Source of the DNA: UBA6522 sp965205045
GTDB taxonomy: Bacteria > Pseudomonadota > Gammaproteobacteria > Steroidobacterales > Rariloculaceae
DNA: 64,000 bases
Direction: 5' to 3'
Assembly: GCA_965205045.1 (NCBI GenBank)
Contig: OZ242031.1
Span: 1,116,001-1,180,000 of the forward strand
Both the position numbers and the translations under genes were made by a program. The notes beneath the pieces were generated by a model. It made no database searches and was not told the DNA's origin. It was given only the letters and a program-made list of their open reading frames with translations. Positions 18,130 through 26,420 of this stretch are shown piece by piece. Numbering within the stretch: the first letter of the stretch is position 1; each line of letters starts with the position of its first letter.

Positions 18130-18909
18130 ATGGAAACAGAATTTTCGCGCCGCCGGTTTCCGACAACAGCCGCGGGGGCGCTGGTGAGCGCAGGCGTGGT
18201 GGCTCGCAACGCCGCGGCGCAGATTCCCGAGGCACCGCTGAGCGAGACCCCGGCAACGGAACCGCCGCCTGTACCCGCGTCGGGGCCGCCGTTTCAACCC
18301 GTGGTGACGCTCAACGGCTGGTCACTGCCCTGGAGAACTAATGGCGACGTGACGGAATTTCATCTGATCGCCCAGCCCGTCGTCCGTGAAATCGCCCCCG
18401 GAATGACCAATCACCCCATCCACCTGCACGGACACTCGTTCGAGGTCACGGGAACGGACGGCGGCTGGGTACCGCCGACCGCGCGCTGGCCGGAGGCGAC
18501 CATCGACGTCGGCGTCGGCCAGATGCGCGCCATCGAGCTCGTCGCCGACGCGCCCGGCGACCGGGCCTTCCACTGCCACAAGACGCACCACACCATGAAC
18601 GCCATGGGGCACGAGGTCATGACCTCCATCGGCGTCGATTTCGAGGAGGCCGCCGGGAAGTTGCGCCGCCTGATTCCCGGGTACATGGTCATGGGCGATC
18701 GCGGCATGGCCGAAATGGCCTCCATGCAGGTGGAACTGCCGGAGAACACGCTGCCCATGATGACGGGCGAAGGTCCGTACGGGCCCATCGGGATGGGTGG
18801 GATGTTCACTGTGGTCAAGGTACGCGCCGATCAACCGCCCGGTGACTGCAGCGGTCCGGGCTGGTACGAACCGCCGCCCGGGTCCATGGCTTACCGCTCG
18901 GAAACGTAG
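18130..18909 (+). CDS. Multicopper oxidase with internal deletion of its first cupredoxin domains
   Basis: 259 residues, about half the usual length. A Tat-type signal (SRRRFPTTAAGALVSAG) suggests export of a folded copper protein. The N-terminal segment (PVVTLNGWSLPWRTNGDVTEFHLI, QPVVREIAPGMT) is that of CopA-like oxidases and should lead into domain 1 with HWHG and HPH copper ligands. Instead residue 94 continues directly into domain 3: HPIHLHGH at 95-102 and HCHKTHHTMNAMG at 148-160. The trinuclear site cannot form without domain 1. The frame is intact, so this is either an in-frame deletion product or a reduced cupredoxin. Confidence 0.85.
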   Translation: METEFSRRRFPTTAAGALVSAGVVARNAAAQIPEAPLSETPATEPPPVPASGPPFQPVVTLNGWSLPWRTNGDVTEFHLIAQPVVREIAPGMTNHPIHLHGHSFEVTGTDGGWVPPTARWPEATIDVGVGQMRAIELVADAPGDRAFHCHKTHHTMNAMGHEVMTSIGVDFEEAAGKLRRLIPGYMVMGDRGMAEMASMQVELPENTLPMMTGEGPYGPIGMGGMFTVVKVRADQPPGDCSGPGWYEPPPGSMAYRSET

Positions 18910-18915
18910 GATTCC

Positions 18916-19740
18916 ATGTCATCTGCGGAAATAGCCCGCTTCTCGCCGGATGAAATCCCCGGCGCCGGCGGCCGGCCCCTCGTGCTGCTCCAGATCACCG
19001 ACACGCACCTCTTCGCTTCCGCGGACACGAAGCATCGCGGCATCAACACCCAGGCATCGCTCGACTCCGTGATCGCCAATGCGAAAGCGGACGACCGCTG
19101 GCCGCCGGACGCCATCGTCGTCACAGGAGACATCGTGCACGACGAGAGCCGGGCCGGGTACGAGCGGTTCCGGAAGACACTGGAATCCCTTGGTCCGCCG
19201 GCCTTCTGCGTTCCCGGCAACCACGACGATCCCGCGGTCCTCGAGCGGTACCTTGCGGCGCCGCGGGTCCAGGTATGCGGCGATACGCGACTCGGTGCGT
19301 GGCGGTTGATCCTGTTGAACTCATTCGGCAACGGGGAAGTTGCCGGCGCCCTGGGAACCGCCGAACTGGCCCGAATGGAAATGGTGCTTGAGAAGCATCC
19401 CGGCGAGCACATTCTGATCTGCATGCATCACCCGCCTGTTGCCATGGGGAGCGCCTGGCTGGACAACCCCGGGCTACGCGACGCCGAACACTTCATGGAC
19501 CTGGTTCGACGGCATTCACAGATTCGCGCCGTGCTCTGGGGCCATGTGCATCAGGAATTCGACCGGCATGCCGATGGCGTACGATTCATGAGTACCCCTT
19601 CGACCTGCGCGCAATTCCGGCCCGAAAACGACGAGTTCGCCGAGGACAACCGCCCGCCCGGCATGCGATGGCTGGAATTGAATCCGGACGGCGGGTTGAC
19701 CACCGGAGTGCTTCGCGTACCGGGAGCCAATCCAGCATGA
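18916..19740 (+). CDS. cpdA: 3',5'-cyclic-AMP phosphodiesterase, CpdA-like
   Basis: 274-residue calcineurin-like metallophosphoesterase. Metal-binding motifs in order: D-T-H in QITDTHLF (about 29-31), GDIVHD, GNHDD, CMHHPP and GHVHQEF, the last typical of CpdA. The dimetal centre would hydrolyse cAMP and so limit CRP-type signalling. It starts seven bases after the multicopper oxidase stop, probably in the same transcript, although the functions seem unrelated. Length and all motifs are normal. Confidence 0.88.
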   Translation: MSSAEIARFSPDEIPGAGGRPLVLLQITDTHLFASADTKHRGINTQASLDSVIANAKADDRWPPDAIVVTGDIVHDESRAGYERFRKTLESLGPPAFCVPGNHDDPAVLERYLAAPRVQVCGDTRLGAWRLILLNSFGNGEVAGALGTAELARMEMVLEKHPGEHILICMHHPPVAMGSAWLDNPGLRDAEHFMDLVRRHSQIRAVLWGHVHQEFDRHADGVRFMSTPSTCAQFRPENDEFAEDNRPPGMRWLELNPDGGLTTGVLRVPGANPA

Positions 19741-19842
19741 CTTGCCTGATCGGCCCGGAGGCACACTGTCCTCCGGTCCGGGCCTCCACCGTTGCACGGA
19801 CGCCGAACCGGGATCGGATTCGAGCAAGCAGGAAACGCAGGA

Positions 19843-20169
19843 TCAGGTAACTTCGCCGGAATCGCTGTCAAGCTCGGCGGCGAGATTGCGCATCGCGTGC
19901 AGGATGCGGGCAACCCGGATTCCCGATTCCGTTGGCTCGTAGACGATGACGAACAGCTTCATCACCACAAAATAACGGAAGCTGTGGCGCGGTGGATCCA
20001 ACTCGGGGCGCCGACGTCCGATACCTGGCGCATCGGCCAGCGTATTGAAGACGCGCTCGAAGTTGTTGCGTAATCGGCGAGCCTGAAGGGTGCCGAATTG
20101 CCGAACGGTGTACGCAACGATCGCCCGGCGGTCATCGCGCGCCGCCTCGGAGAATTCAATTCGGCTCAT
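19843..20169 (-). CDS. parE: ParE/RelE-superfamily toxin
   Basis: 108 residues. The pattern FSEAARDDRRAIVAYTVRQFGTLQARRLRNNF then LADAPGIGRRRPELDPPRHSFRYFVVMKLFVIVYEP matches ParE toxins, which target gyrase. The stretch after IRVARILHAMRNLAAELDSDSGEVT is a normal C-terminus. ATGA overlap with the upstream antitoxin gene marks a classic parDE operon. Confidence 0.88.
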   Translation of the reverse strand: MSRIEFSEAARDDRRAIVAYTVRQFGTLQARRLRNNFERVFNTLADAPGIGRRRPELDPPRHSFRYFVVMKLFVIVYEPTESGIRVARILHAMRNLAAELDSDSGEVT

Positions 20170-20462
20170 GCAGTGCGCATTCTGCCCGCCGCTTCCAGTT
20201 CATCCAGTTCAGCATCCCACTCCTGGAAGAAATCGTGACCGTTCACGGTATCGCCCCGGTCCAGATCGTCGGCCCCTGCCCTGATTTCCCGGCGCGCACG
20301 TTCCATCTCGGCCTCCAGAACGGTGTGCCGGCGCTGGAACGGCCGCAGAGCGGAACGTACAACCTCGCTCACCGACTGGTATTCGCCACGAACGACCAGG
20401 GAGGTCAGAAATTGAGCTTGCTCGGGCGTAAAGGAGATACTGATGCTATGTCGCTTCGACAT
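20166..20462 (-). CDS. parD: ParD-family ribbon-helix-helix antitoxin
   Basis: 98 residues from ATG 20462. The N-terminal RHH DNA-binding motif is seen in KRHSISISFTPEQAQFLTSLVVRGEYQSVSEVVRSALR (spread over residues 3-40), followed by a charged helix and a flexible tail that would wrap the toxin. It overlaps parE by four bases. ParD dimers usually repress their own promoter, which would lie in the 43-bp gap to the rubredoxin gene or within that gene. An upstream in-frame ATG at 20606 lies inside the rubredoxin gene and is rejected. Confidence 0.87.
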   Translation of the reverse strand: MSKRHSISISFTPEQAQFLTSLVVRGEYQSVSEVVRSALRPFQRRHTVLEAEMERARREIRAGADDLDRGDTVNGHDFFQEWDAELDELEAAGRMRTA

Positions 20463-20505
20463 GTTGCCGCCGGTTGCTGCTGGAATGAACGACAATGTAG
20501 CACAG

Positions 20506-20676
20506 TCACTCGGTAAACAGCACCATGTCGAAGTCTTCCTTGCCCGCGCCGCAGTCCGGACAGTGCCAGGAGAGGGGAATATCGTCCCAGCGCGTGCCGG
20601 GAGCAATGCCTTCCTCGGGCAATCCCTCGGCTTCGTCGTAGATGAAGCCGCAGATCAGGCACATGTACCTTTTCAT
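20506..20676 (-). CDS. Rubredoxin
   Basis: 56-residue one-iron electron carrier. The two knuckles CLICG and CPDCG provide the four cysteine ligands, with the aromatic core residues (Y, W, F) of the family. I prefer ATG 20676 (MKRYMCLICGFIYDEAEG), which gives the usual length; an in-frame ATG at 20697 would add seven residues. It lies between hspQ and parDE on the same strand. The redox partner is not evident here. Confidence 0.9.
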   Translation of the reverse strand: MKRYMCLICGFIYDEAEGLPEEGIAPGTRWDDIPLSWHCPDCGAGKEDFDMVLFTE

Positions 20677-20702
20677 GGGCGCGGACTCGGTTGGCATCGC
20701 GG

Positions 20703-21029
20703 TCAGTTGCTGCGGAGCCTGGGTTCGTAGAACTTACCGTTGAACCCCTCGAAATAGCTCTTCAGGAAGGGCGACCGGATTGGCTTGGGGTCGGCGGCGG
20801 ATCGCAGATTACGCTCGGCCACGTAGGTTGTCTGGTCGGCATTGTCCACCAGCACGCGATACCAGGGACGGTTCTTCGGCGGCCGGCTCAGAGCCACTTT
20901 TTCATACCACTGGTCGCTGAGCATGAAACTGGGGTCCACGTCATAGATGACGCCGCGGTATCCGAATCGGCGGTGCATCACGACCTGGCCGATGTGGAAG
21001 TTTCCCGTCACTTCGGGAATCTGATTCAC
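20703..21029 (-). CDS. hspQ: HspQ heat-shock/protease-regulator protein
   Basis: 108 residues with the HspQ (YccV-like) pattern: HIGQVVMHRRFGYRGVIYDVDP, WYEKVALSRPPKNRPWYRVLVDN, YVAERNL. In E. coli HspQ binds hemimethylated DNA and acts as a specificity enhancer for Lon. The C-terminal tail (YFEGFNGKFYEPRLRSN) is also conserved. Directly upstream of rubredoxin, six bases from the alternative start of that gene. Confidence 0.9.
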   Translation of the reverse strand: MNQIPEVTGNFHIGQVVMHRRFGYRGVIYDVDPSFMLSDQWYEKVALSRPPKNRPWYRVLVDNADQTTYVAERNLRSAADPKPIRSPFLKSYFEGFNGKFYEPRLRSN

Positions 21030-21140
21030 GCCGGGTGTTTCCTTCGAATTGCGGCGGGGACCGCAGGAGTCGATTTTCTCACAGTCCCCACATGTCTACG
21101 AGTCGCGGAACGCAGCTTGGTTCCCTGCTTGCGACCGGTT

Positions 21141-22517
21141 TCACGCGTGAGCCCGCTGCCGCAGGGATTCCTCCAGCCGTCCGGGCAGCCCTTGAAATCC
21201 CCCGTTTGACATGACCGCTACCCGGTCGCCACGCCGCAGCTCATCCAACAACCCCGCGTGCAACCGGTCCACGCTTCGGGCGACCGCGAGCTTCGCGCCC
21301 AAGTCGGCCAGTTCCGTCTCGACGTCCCAGGCAAGATCGTCTCGCGCCAGTACGAAGACCCTGTCGGCGCCGCTCAGCGCTCCGCTCAGGCTGCCCCGGT
21401 GCACGCCCATTCGCATGGAGTTGGACGCCGGTTCGAGCACCGCGATGATGCGGCTGCCGGTCCGGGCGTCATGCAACGCTGCCAGGGTCGCCCGGATGGC
21501 CGTGGGATGGTGCGCAAAATCTTCATAGAGCGAAATCCCGCCGAAATTTCCGCGCATCTCCAGGCGCCGTTTCACGCCCTTGAACGTGGAGAGGGCTTCC
21601 AGGGCAGTCGACACCGGGACCCCCGCGTGGGCCGCGCAACAAACCGCAGCAAGCGCATTCTCGACATTGTGCTTGCCCAGCAGGGACCAATTCACGTCTC
21701 CGATACGTTCGCCCCGGCGATGAACGGTGATCGCGGTACCGGGTCCGGCCGGACCATGCGAGCCGTACCAGGTCGAGCCGCGGTCCTCGACGCTGAATGC
21801 TTCCACCGGCGTCCATACCCCCTGTTCCAGCAATCGCCCGATGTTGGCGTCGGCGCCGTTGACGGCAACCAGACCGCGGCCGGGGACGGTTCGAATCAGG
21901 TGATGGAACTGGCGCAGGATTTCGTCCAGGTTGCCGTAGATGTCGGCGTGATCGAATTCGATATTGTTGATCGCCAGGGTGCGCGGACTGTAGTGGACGA
22001 ACTTGGCGCGCTTGTCGAAAAAGGCCGTGTCGTATTCGTCCGCCTCGACGACGAAGTATTCCGACCCCCCGAAGCGGGCGGATACACCGAAATTGGCCGG
22101 TACGCCGCCGATCAGGAAACCCGGCTCCAGGCCGGCATGCTCGAGTATCCAGGCCAGCAGGCTGCTGGTGGTGGTCTTCCCGTGGGTGCCCGCGACCGCC
22201 AGCACCCAGCGGTCCCTGAGCACATGCTCCGCCAGCCACTGGGGGCCGGAACAATATGGAAGGCTGGAGTTCAACAGGGCCTCCACCACCTCCCTGCCCC
22301 GGCTCATGACGTTGCCCACCACCACGCAATCGATTTCGTTGTCGAGATGCTCCGGGTGGTAACCTTGCCGCACGGGAATGTCCAGATTGTCGAGCAGATC
22401 GCTCATCGGTGGATAAACGTTCTCATCGGACCCCGTGACCCGGTGGCCCGCCGCCCTTGCCAGCGCGGCGACGCCGCCCATGAAAGTGCCGCAGATTCCA
22501 AGGATGTGAACGCGCAT
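21141..22517 (-). CDS. mpl: UDP-MurNAc:L-Ala-gamma-D-Glu-mDAP ligase (murein tripeptide recycling)
   Basis: 458 residues. Mpl joins the recycled tripeptide to UDP-N-acetylmuramate in the cytoplasm. The N-terminal MRVHILGICGTFMGGVAALA is diagnostic (Mur N-domain), the ATP-binding loop is GTHGKTTTSSL, and NNIEFDHADIYGNL, KHNVENALAA and YEDFAHHPTAIRATL mark the central and C-terminal Mur domains. ATG 22517 places the nucleotide-binding motif at the very start, as in homologues; an in-frame ATG at 22580 is less likely. Divergent from rnd. Confidence 0.95.
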   Translation of the reverse strand: MRVHILGICGTFMGGVAALARAAGHRVTGSDENVYPPMSDLLDNLDIPVRQGYHPEHLDNEIDCVVVGNVMSRGREVVEALLNSSLPYCSGPQWLAEHVLRDRWVLAVAGTHGKTTTSSLLAWILEHAGLEPGFLIGGVPANFGVSARFGGSEYFVVEADEYDTAFFDKRAKFVHYSPRTLAINNIEFDHADIYGNLDEILRQFHHLIRTVPGRGLVAVNGADANIGRLLEQGVWTPVEAFSVEDRGSTWYGSHGPAGPGTAITVHRRGERIGDVNWSLLGKHNVENALAAVCCAAHAGVPVSTALEALSTFKGVKRRLEMRGNFGGISLYEDFAHHPTAIRATLAALHDARTGSRIIAVLEPASNSMRMGVHRGSLSGALSGADRVFVLARDDLAWDVETELADLGAKLAVARSVDRLHAGLLDELRRGDRVAVMSNGGFQGLPGRLEESLRQRAHA

Positions 22518-22586
22518 GGACCGACTGCCTGAAGTGGGGAACGATTGGCTCTCAGGTGAGGCCATAGTGTACTGTCTCACAATTCC

Positions 22587-23660
22587 GTGACCGATTCAGA
22601 ACGACTCGTCGACGACCCGCAAGCCTTGGCGGACCTGGTCGATGCCATCGCCGAGGCGCCCCTGGTGGCGCTGGACACGGAGTTCGTTCGGGAGCAGACG
22701 TATTACCCCCGGCTGTGCCTGATCCAGGTCGCGACGCCGGACCGCCTGGCCTGCGTCGACTGCGTGGCCGGCCTGGATCTGCAACCCCTGTTCTCCGCCC
22801 TGCTCGCATCCGGCCGAGCCTGGCTGCTGCACAGCGCACGGCAGGACCTGGAGGCCATGCAGCGACTCATGTTCCGATTGCCCTCCCGGCTGATCGACAC
22901 GCAAATCGCCGCGGCCCTGCTGGGCAGGACACCCCAGATCGGTTTGCAGGACCTCGTCGCGGAGGAATTGAACGTCCGCCTGGACAAGGGATTCACGCGC
23001 ACCAATTGGGCCCGTCGGCCCTTGCCGGCCGGGGCGCTGCGGTACGCACTCGACGATGTCCGCCACCTGTTCGCGCTGTGGGGCGTACTGCGGAAAAGGC
23101 TGAAGGACCTGAACCGGCTGGAATGGCTGGATGAAGACTGCCGGACCGCACTGGAAACGCCGGTACTGACGCCGCCCGCCGCACTGTGGTCTCGGCTCAG
23201 GGGGATCCGCGCCCTGAACGCCGGTACCCGGTGCGCCGCCCTGGCGCTGGTGGAGTGGCGCGAGCGGTGCGCTCAGCGGTTGAACCGGCCCCGGCGCTGG
23301 CTCTGCAGCGACGAACTGCTGGTGCGCATCGCCAGGACCATGCCGAGCCGCCCCGAAGACCTGTCGGGCATCCCGGAGTTGCCGAAACGGTTCGCGCGGC
23401 GTTTCGGCGACGAAATCGTTGCGGCGATCGCCGGATCGGAAACCGCGAAGAACCTGCGCCTGGTCGACGTGCGTCGGGCGCCGATCCGGGAACGCCAATT
23501 CAAGCGATTGCGCGACGGGGCAAGAAGCCGCGCCTCCAGGCTGAATATCGATCCTCAGATACTGGCGACCCGCCAGGAACTCCTCGGCCTGCTCAGGGGA
23601 ACGCCGTCCGGCCGGATTGCCGGCGGCTGGCGGCGGGACCAGTTGAAGGGCCTTGTGTAG
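22587..23660 (+). CDS. rnd: Ribonuclease D
   Basis: 357-residue 3'-5' exoribonuclease for tRNA end maturation. The DEDDy exonuclease domain begins ALDTEF (D30, E32), continues with LLHSARQDLEAM and ends with ALRYALDDVRHL; HRDC-type helical domains follow from about 205. GTG start at 22587. The length agrees with bacterial RNase D. Divergently transcribed from mpl with a 69-bp gap. Confidence 0.94.
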   Translation: MTDSERLVDDPQALADLVDAIAEAPLVALDTEFVREQTYYPRLCLIQVATPDRLACVDCVAGLDLQPLFSALLASGRAWLLHSARQDLEAMQRLMFRLPSRLIDTQIAAALLGRTPQIGLQDLVAEELNVRLDKGFTRTNWARRPLPAGALRYALDDVRHLFALWGVLRKRLKDLNRLEWLDEDCRTALETPVLTPPAALWSRLRGIRALNAGTRCAALALVEWRERCAQRLNRPRRWLCSDELLVRIARTMPSRPEDLSGIPELPKRFARRFGDEIVAAIAGSETAKNLRLVDVRRAPIRERQFKRLRDGARSRASRLNIDPQILATRQELLGLLRGTPSGRIAGGWRRDQLKGLV

Positions 23661-23762
23661 CGACTGTATCTGCCGACTATCATGCGTGCGTGAGCGCTGC
23701 CAGTGAAGAATCCGGCCGTTTCGACTGCGGGCGTAACGCCCTGCGGCCATCGGGAAAGCGCG

Positions 23763-24218
23763 CTATGAGTGAACCTCCGCTTCCGCTCGCTCCTTCAGCG
23801 CCACAGCCACCGCGTTGAAGCCGCGGCGAATCAGGCCACCGAACGACAGCACCGCCAGCGGTGCGAGGACGCCCGCAAACGCATCGGTTGTGGTGTAGCG
23901 GCAGCGCGAATCGCTCAGCGGCTCCAGCCGCTGCTCGCGGCGGGTTTCCAGCAACCAGCGAGCGCCCATGACCATGCCCCAGGCCAGAAGGCGTGGAGGA
24001 ACGACATCCTGAATCGATTCCGGCTGCCTGAGCTTGAAGGGCCCCAGGGTCACGTACAGTTCAACGGGTGAGCCCACCTCGATGCTCGTGTCCACCCGGG
24101 TCGTGAACGGGTTCCATTCACCGTATCGCTCCATGTCCACCAGGATTTCCCACACGCGGTGGGCCGGAGCCTCGATTTCTACCGAATCGGAACCGATGGC
24201 GTGCCTGAATATGGCCAC
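23763..24218 (-). CDS. SRPBCC (START-like) family protein
   Basis: 151 residues with a helix-grip-fold pattern: IEAPAHRVWEILVDMERYGEWNPF at 15-38, a beta-sheet core, and the C-terminal helix GLIRRGFNAVAVALKERAEA. Such proteins bind hydrophobic ligands; the ligand here is unknown. It lies 33 bp downstream of adk on the same strand and may be cotranscribed with it. Confidence 0.8.
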   Translation of the reverse strand: MAIFRHAIGSDSVEIEAPAHRVWEILVDMERYGEWNPFTTRVDTSIEVGSPVELYVTLGPFKLRQPESIQDVVPPRLLAWGMVMGARWLLETRREQRLEPLSDSRCRYTTTDAFAGVLAPLAVLSFGGLIRRGFNAVAVALKERAEAEVHS

Positions 24219-24251
24219 TCGCGTTACCTCAACCCGGTCAGTAGGATCGGG

Positions 24252-24920
24252 TCATGGGCCGGATCCGGCGGACGATGCGCCATCGAGAGCGTCGACGAGA
24301 CCGGCGTGGACTTCGTCGATGGAGCCACCGGCCCGTACGACGCTCAACAGGTTGCGGCCGCGGTAGTACTCGATCAGCGGCTCGGTCTGGCGTTGGTAGA
24401 CCTCCAGGCGATTGTGGATGGTCTCCTCGCGGTCGTCGTCCCGCTGCAGAAGTTTGCCACCCGCGTCGATGCATGCCTTGAGTTCCTCGGGGGGCGAGAA
24501 ATGGATGTTCAGCAGTTTGCCCGTCTTCGAACAGGTGCGCCGGCCCGTGAGCCGCTTCATCAGCAACTCGTGGGGCACATCCATGAGCACGGCCGCATCC
24601 AGCGTCTGGCCAAGTTCCGCCAGCGCGCCGTCCAGGGCCTCGGCCTGGGCCAGATTTCTGGGAAAGCCGTCGAGAATGTAGCCGCGGCCCGCGTCGCCGG
24701 AGCCCAGCCGGTCCTTGATGATGCCCAGCACCACCTCGTCAGCGACCAGCTCACCGGCATCCATGGCAACGCTGGCGCGCAGGCCCATGGCCGTGCCGGC
24801 GCGGACCGCATCCCGCAGCAAGTCACCGGTGGATACCTGCGGCCAGCCCCGGTCCGCCTGCAGCCGCTTCGCCTGGGTGCCCTTTCCCGAGCCCGGTGCG
24901 CCGAGCAATACAATCCGCAT
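24252..24920 (-). CDS. adk: Adenylate kinase
   Basis: 222 residues, a long-form enzyme (AMP + ATP to 2 ADP). P-loop GAPGSGKGTQ at 7-16, AMP-binding DGFPRNLAQAEAL, LID-region motif LTGRRTCSKTGKLLN and the RLEVYQRQTEPLIEYY helix. The LID contains an insertion (FSPPEELKACIDAGGKLLQRDDD) and two cysteines, not the full four-cysteine zinc site. ATG 24920 puts the P-loop at the usual distance; six extra residues from 24938 are possible. An SRPBCC gene follows. Confidence 0.95.
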   Translation of the reverse strand: MRIVLLGAPGSGKGTQAKRLQADRGWPQVSTGDLLRDAVRAGTAMGLRASVAMDAGELVADEVVLGIIKDRLGSGDAGRGYILDGFPRNLAQAEALDGALAELGQTLDAAVLMDVPHELLMKRLTGRRTCSKTGKLLNIHFSPPEELKACIDAGGKLLQRDDDREETIHNRLEVYQRQTEPLIEYYRGRNLLSVVRAGGSIDEVHAGLVDALDGASSAGSGP

Positions 24921-25048
24921 GCGGTCCTCCCATGTCACCGCCTGACGGCGTGGGATGCAGGCTAGCGGGAGTCACGGGCAGGGTCAAACCGCCCCTCCGC
25001 TCTGGTATTCTCTGCGCACCCGCCCCCTCGTTCTCCGGGAGTGCCAAA

Positions 25049-26302
25049 GTGAAGCAGAACGGATTCTACGCCCAGTCCGGCGGCGTCACGGCCGTGATCA
25101 ACGCCTCGGCCTGCGCGGTGCTCGAGACCGCGCGCAAGCACGGCGACCGCATCGGCAAGATCTACGCCGGGCGCAACGGCATCATCGGGGCGCTGACGGA
25201 AGACATGATCGACACCAGCCTGGAATCCGACGAAGCCATCGCGGCGCTGCGCCACACCCCGGGCGGCGCGTTCGGCTCGGCGCGTTACAAGCTCAAGGGA
25301 CTGGACGAGAACCGCGCCCAATACGAACGGCTCATCGAGGTCTTCAAGGCCCACGACATCGGCCATTTCTTCTACAACGGCGGCGGCGATTCCATGGACA
25401 CCGCGCACAAGGTGTCCCAACTGGGCAGCGAACTCGGTTTTCCGGTGACCTGCGTGGGCATCCCCAAGACCGTGGACAACGACCTGCCGGTCACCGACAA
25501 CTGCCCCGGATTCGGTTCCGTGGCCAAGTACGTGGCGGTATCGACCCTGGAGGCGGCGCTGGACGTGGCCTCCATGGCAAAGACCTCGACCAGGGTCTTC
25601 ATACTCGAGGTCATGGGCCGGCACGCCGGGTGGATCGCCGCAGCGGGGGGGCTCGCGGGCAAGGACCCGGGCAGCGCGCCGCACATCATCCTGTTTCCGG
25701 AGGTCCCGTTCGACCGGCCGCGTTTCCTGGAACGCGTACAGGAGTGTGTGGACCGATACGGGTATTGCGTCGTGGTGGTTTCCGAGGGGCTGCGTCGGCC
25801 GGACGGCCGGTTCGTGGCCGAAGCGGGTGGCCGGGATGCGTTCGGCCACGTCCAGTTGGGCGGCGTGGCCTCAAACGTCGCCGCTCTCGTCAAGGCCGAA
25901 CTCGGACTCAAGTATCACTATGCGCTCGCGGACTATCTGCAGCGCTCGGCGCGGCACATCGCATCGGCGGTCGACGTCCGGCACGCGTACGCCGTCGGCC
26001 AAAAGGCCGTGGAACTGGCGCTGGAAGGGCAAACGGCCATCATGACGACCATCGTGCGCGAGTCCGACGATCCCTACCGGTGGAGCATCGGACATGTGCC
26101 ATTGGAACAGGTCGCCAACCAGGAAAAAATGATGCCCCGGAATTTCATCACGGAAGACGGGTTCGGCATCACCGACGCGTGCCGGCGTTACCTCGAACCG
26201 TTGATCGAAGGTGAGGACTACCCGCCCTACCGTGACGGGCTGCCGCAGTACGGAGGCCTGCGCAACGTCGCGGTCGCGCCGCGGCTCGCCGCTGCCGGAT
26301 AA
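25049..26302 (+). CDS. pfp: Pyrophosphate-dependent 6-phosphofructokinase
   Basis: 417 residues. PPi-PFK reversibly phosphorylates fructose-6-phosphate with pyrophosphate. Motifs: AQSGGVTAVINAS at the start, the phosphate-donor loop NGGGDS at 110-115, and GIPKTVDNDLP at 138-148, whose lysine K140 is the signature of PPi rather than ATP use. EVMGRHAGWIAA binds fructose-6-phosphate. GTG start at 25049 with a CGGGAG site; the frame is open further upstream but without homology. The membrane pyrophosphatase at 56057-58069 fits the same PPi economy. Confidence 0.93.
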   Translation: MKQNGFYAQSGGVTAVINASACAVLETARKHGDRIGKIYAGRNGIIGALTEDMIDTSLESDEAIAALRHTPGGAFGSARYKLKGLDENRAQYERLIEVFKAHDIGHFFYNGGGDSMDTAHKVSQLGSELGFPVTCVGIPKTVDNDLPVTDNCPGFGSVAKYVAVSTLEAALDVASMAKTSTRVFILEVMGRHAGWIAAAGGLAGKDPGSAPHIILFPEVPFDRPRFLERVQECVDRYGYCVVVVSEGLRRPDGRFVAEAGGRDAFGHVQLGGVASNVAALVKAELGLKYHYALADYLQRSARHIASAVDVRHAYAVGQKAVELALEGQTAIMTTIVRESDDPYRWSIGHVPLEQVANQEKMMPRNFITEDGFGITDACRRYLEPLIEGEDYPPYRDGLPQYGGLRNVAVAPRLAAAG

Positions 26303-26306
26303 AGCC

Positions 26307-26340
26307 GACCCGGCTCACCGCTGTTCGCGGTGGCCGGGTC
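26307..26340 (+). terminator. Hairpin after the PPi-PFK gene
   Basis: GACCCGG (26307-26313) pairs with CCGGGTC (26334-26340), and inner CACCGC (26316-26321) with GCGGTG (26327-26332). No U-tract follows, so it is terminator-like rather than a classic intrinsic terminator. It sits five bases after the stop. Confidence 0.45.
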
Positions 26341-26420
26341 GTTCCGGAATCCTTCAGGCCCGTTCCGGGCGAGCCATGCGGCGCCGGGCCGCGTTCGGCC
26401 GTTTGCCGATCAACGGCCTC

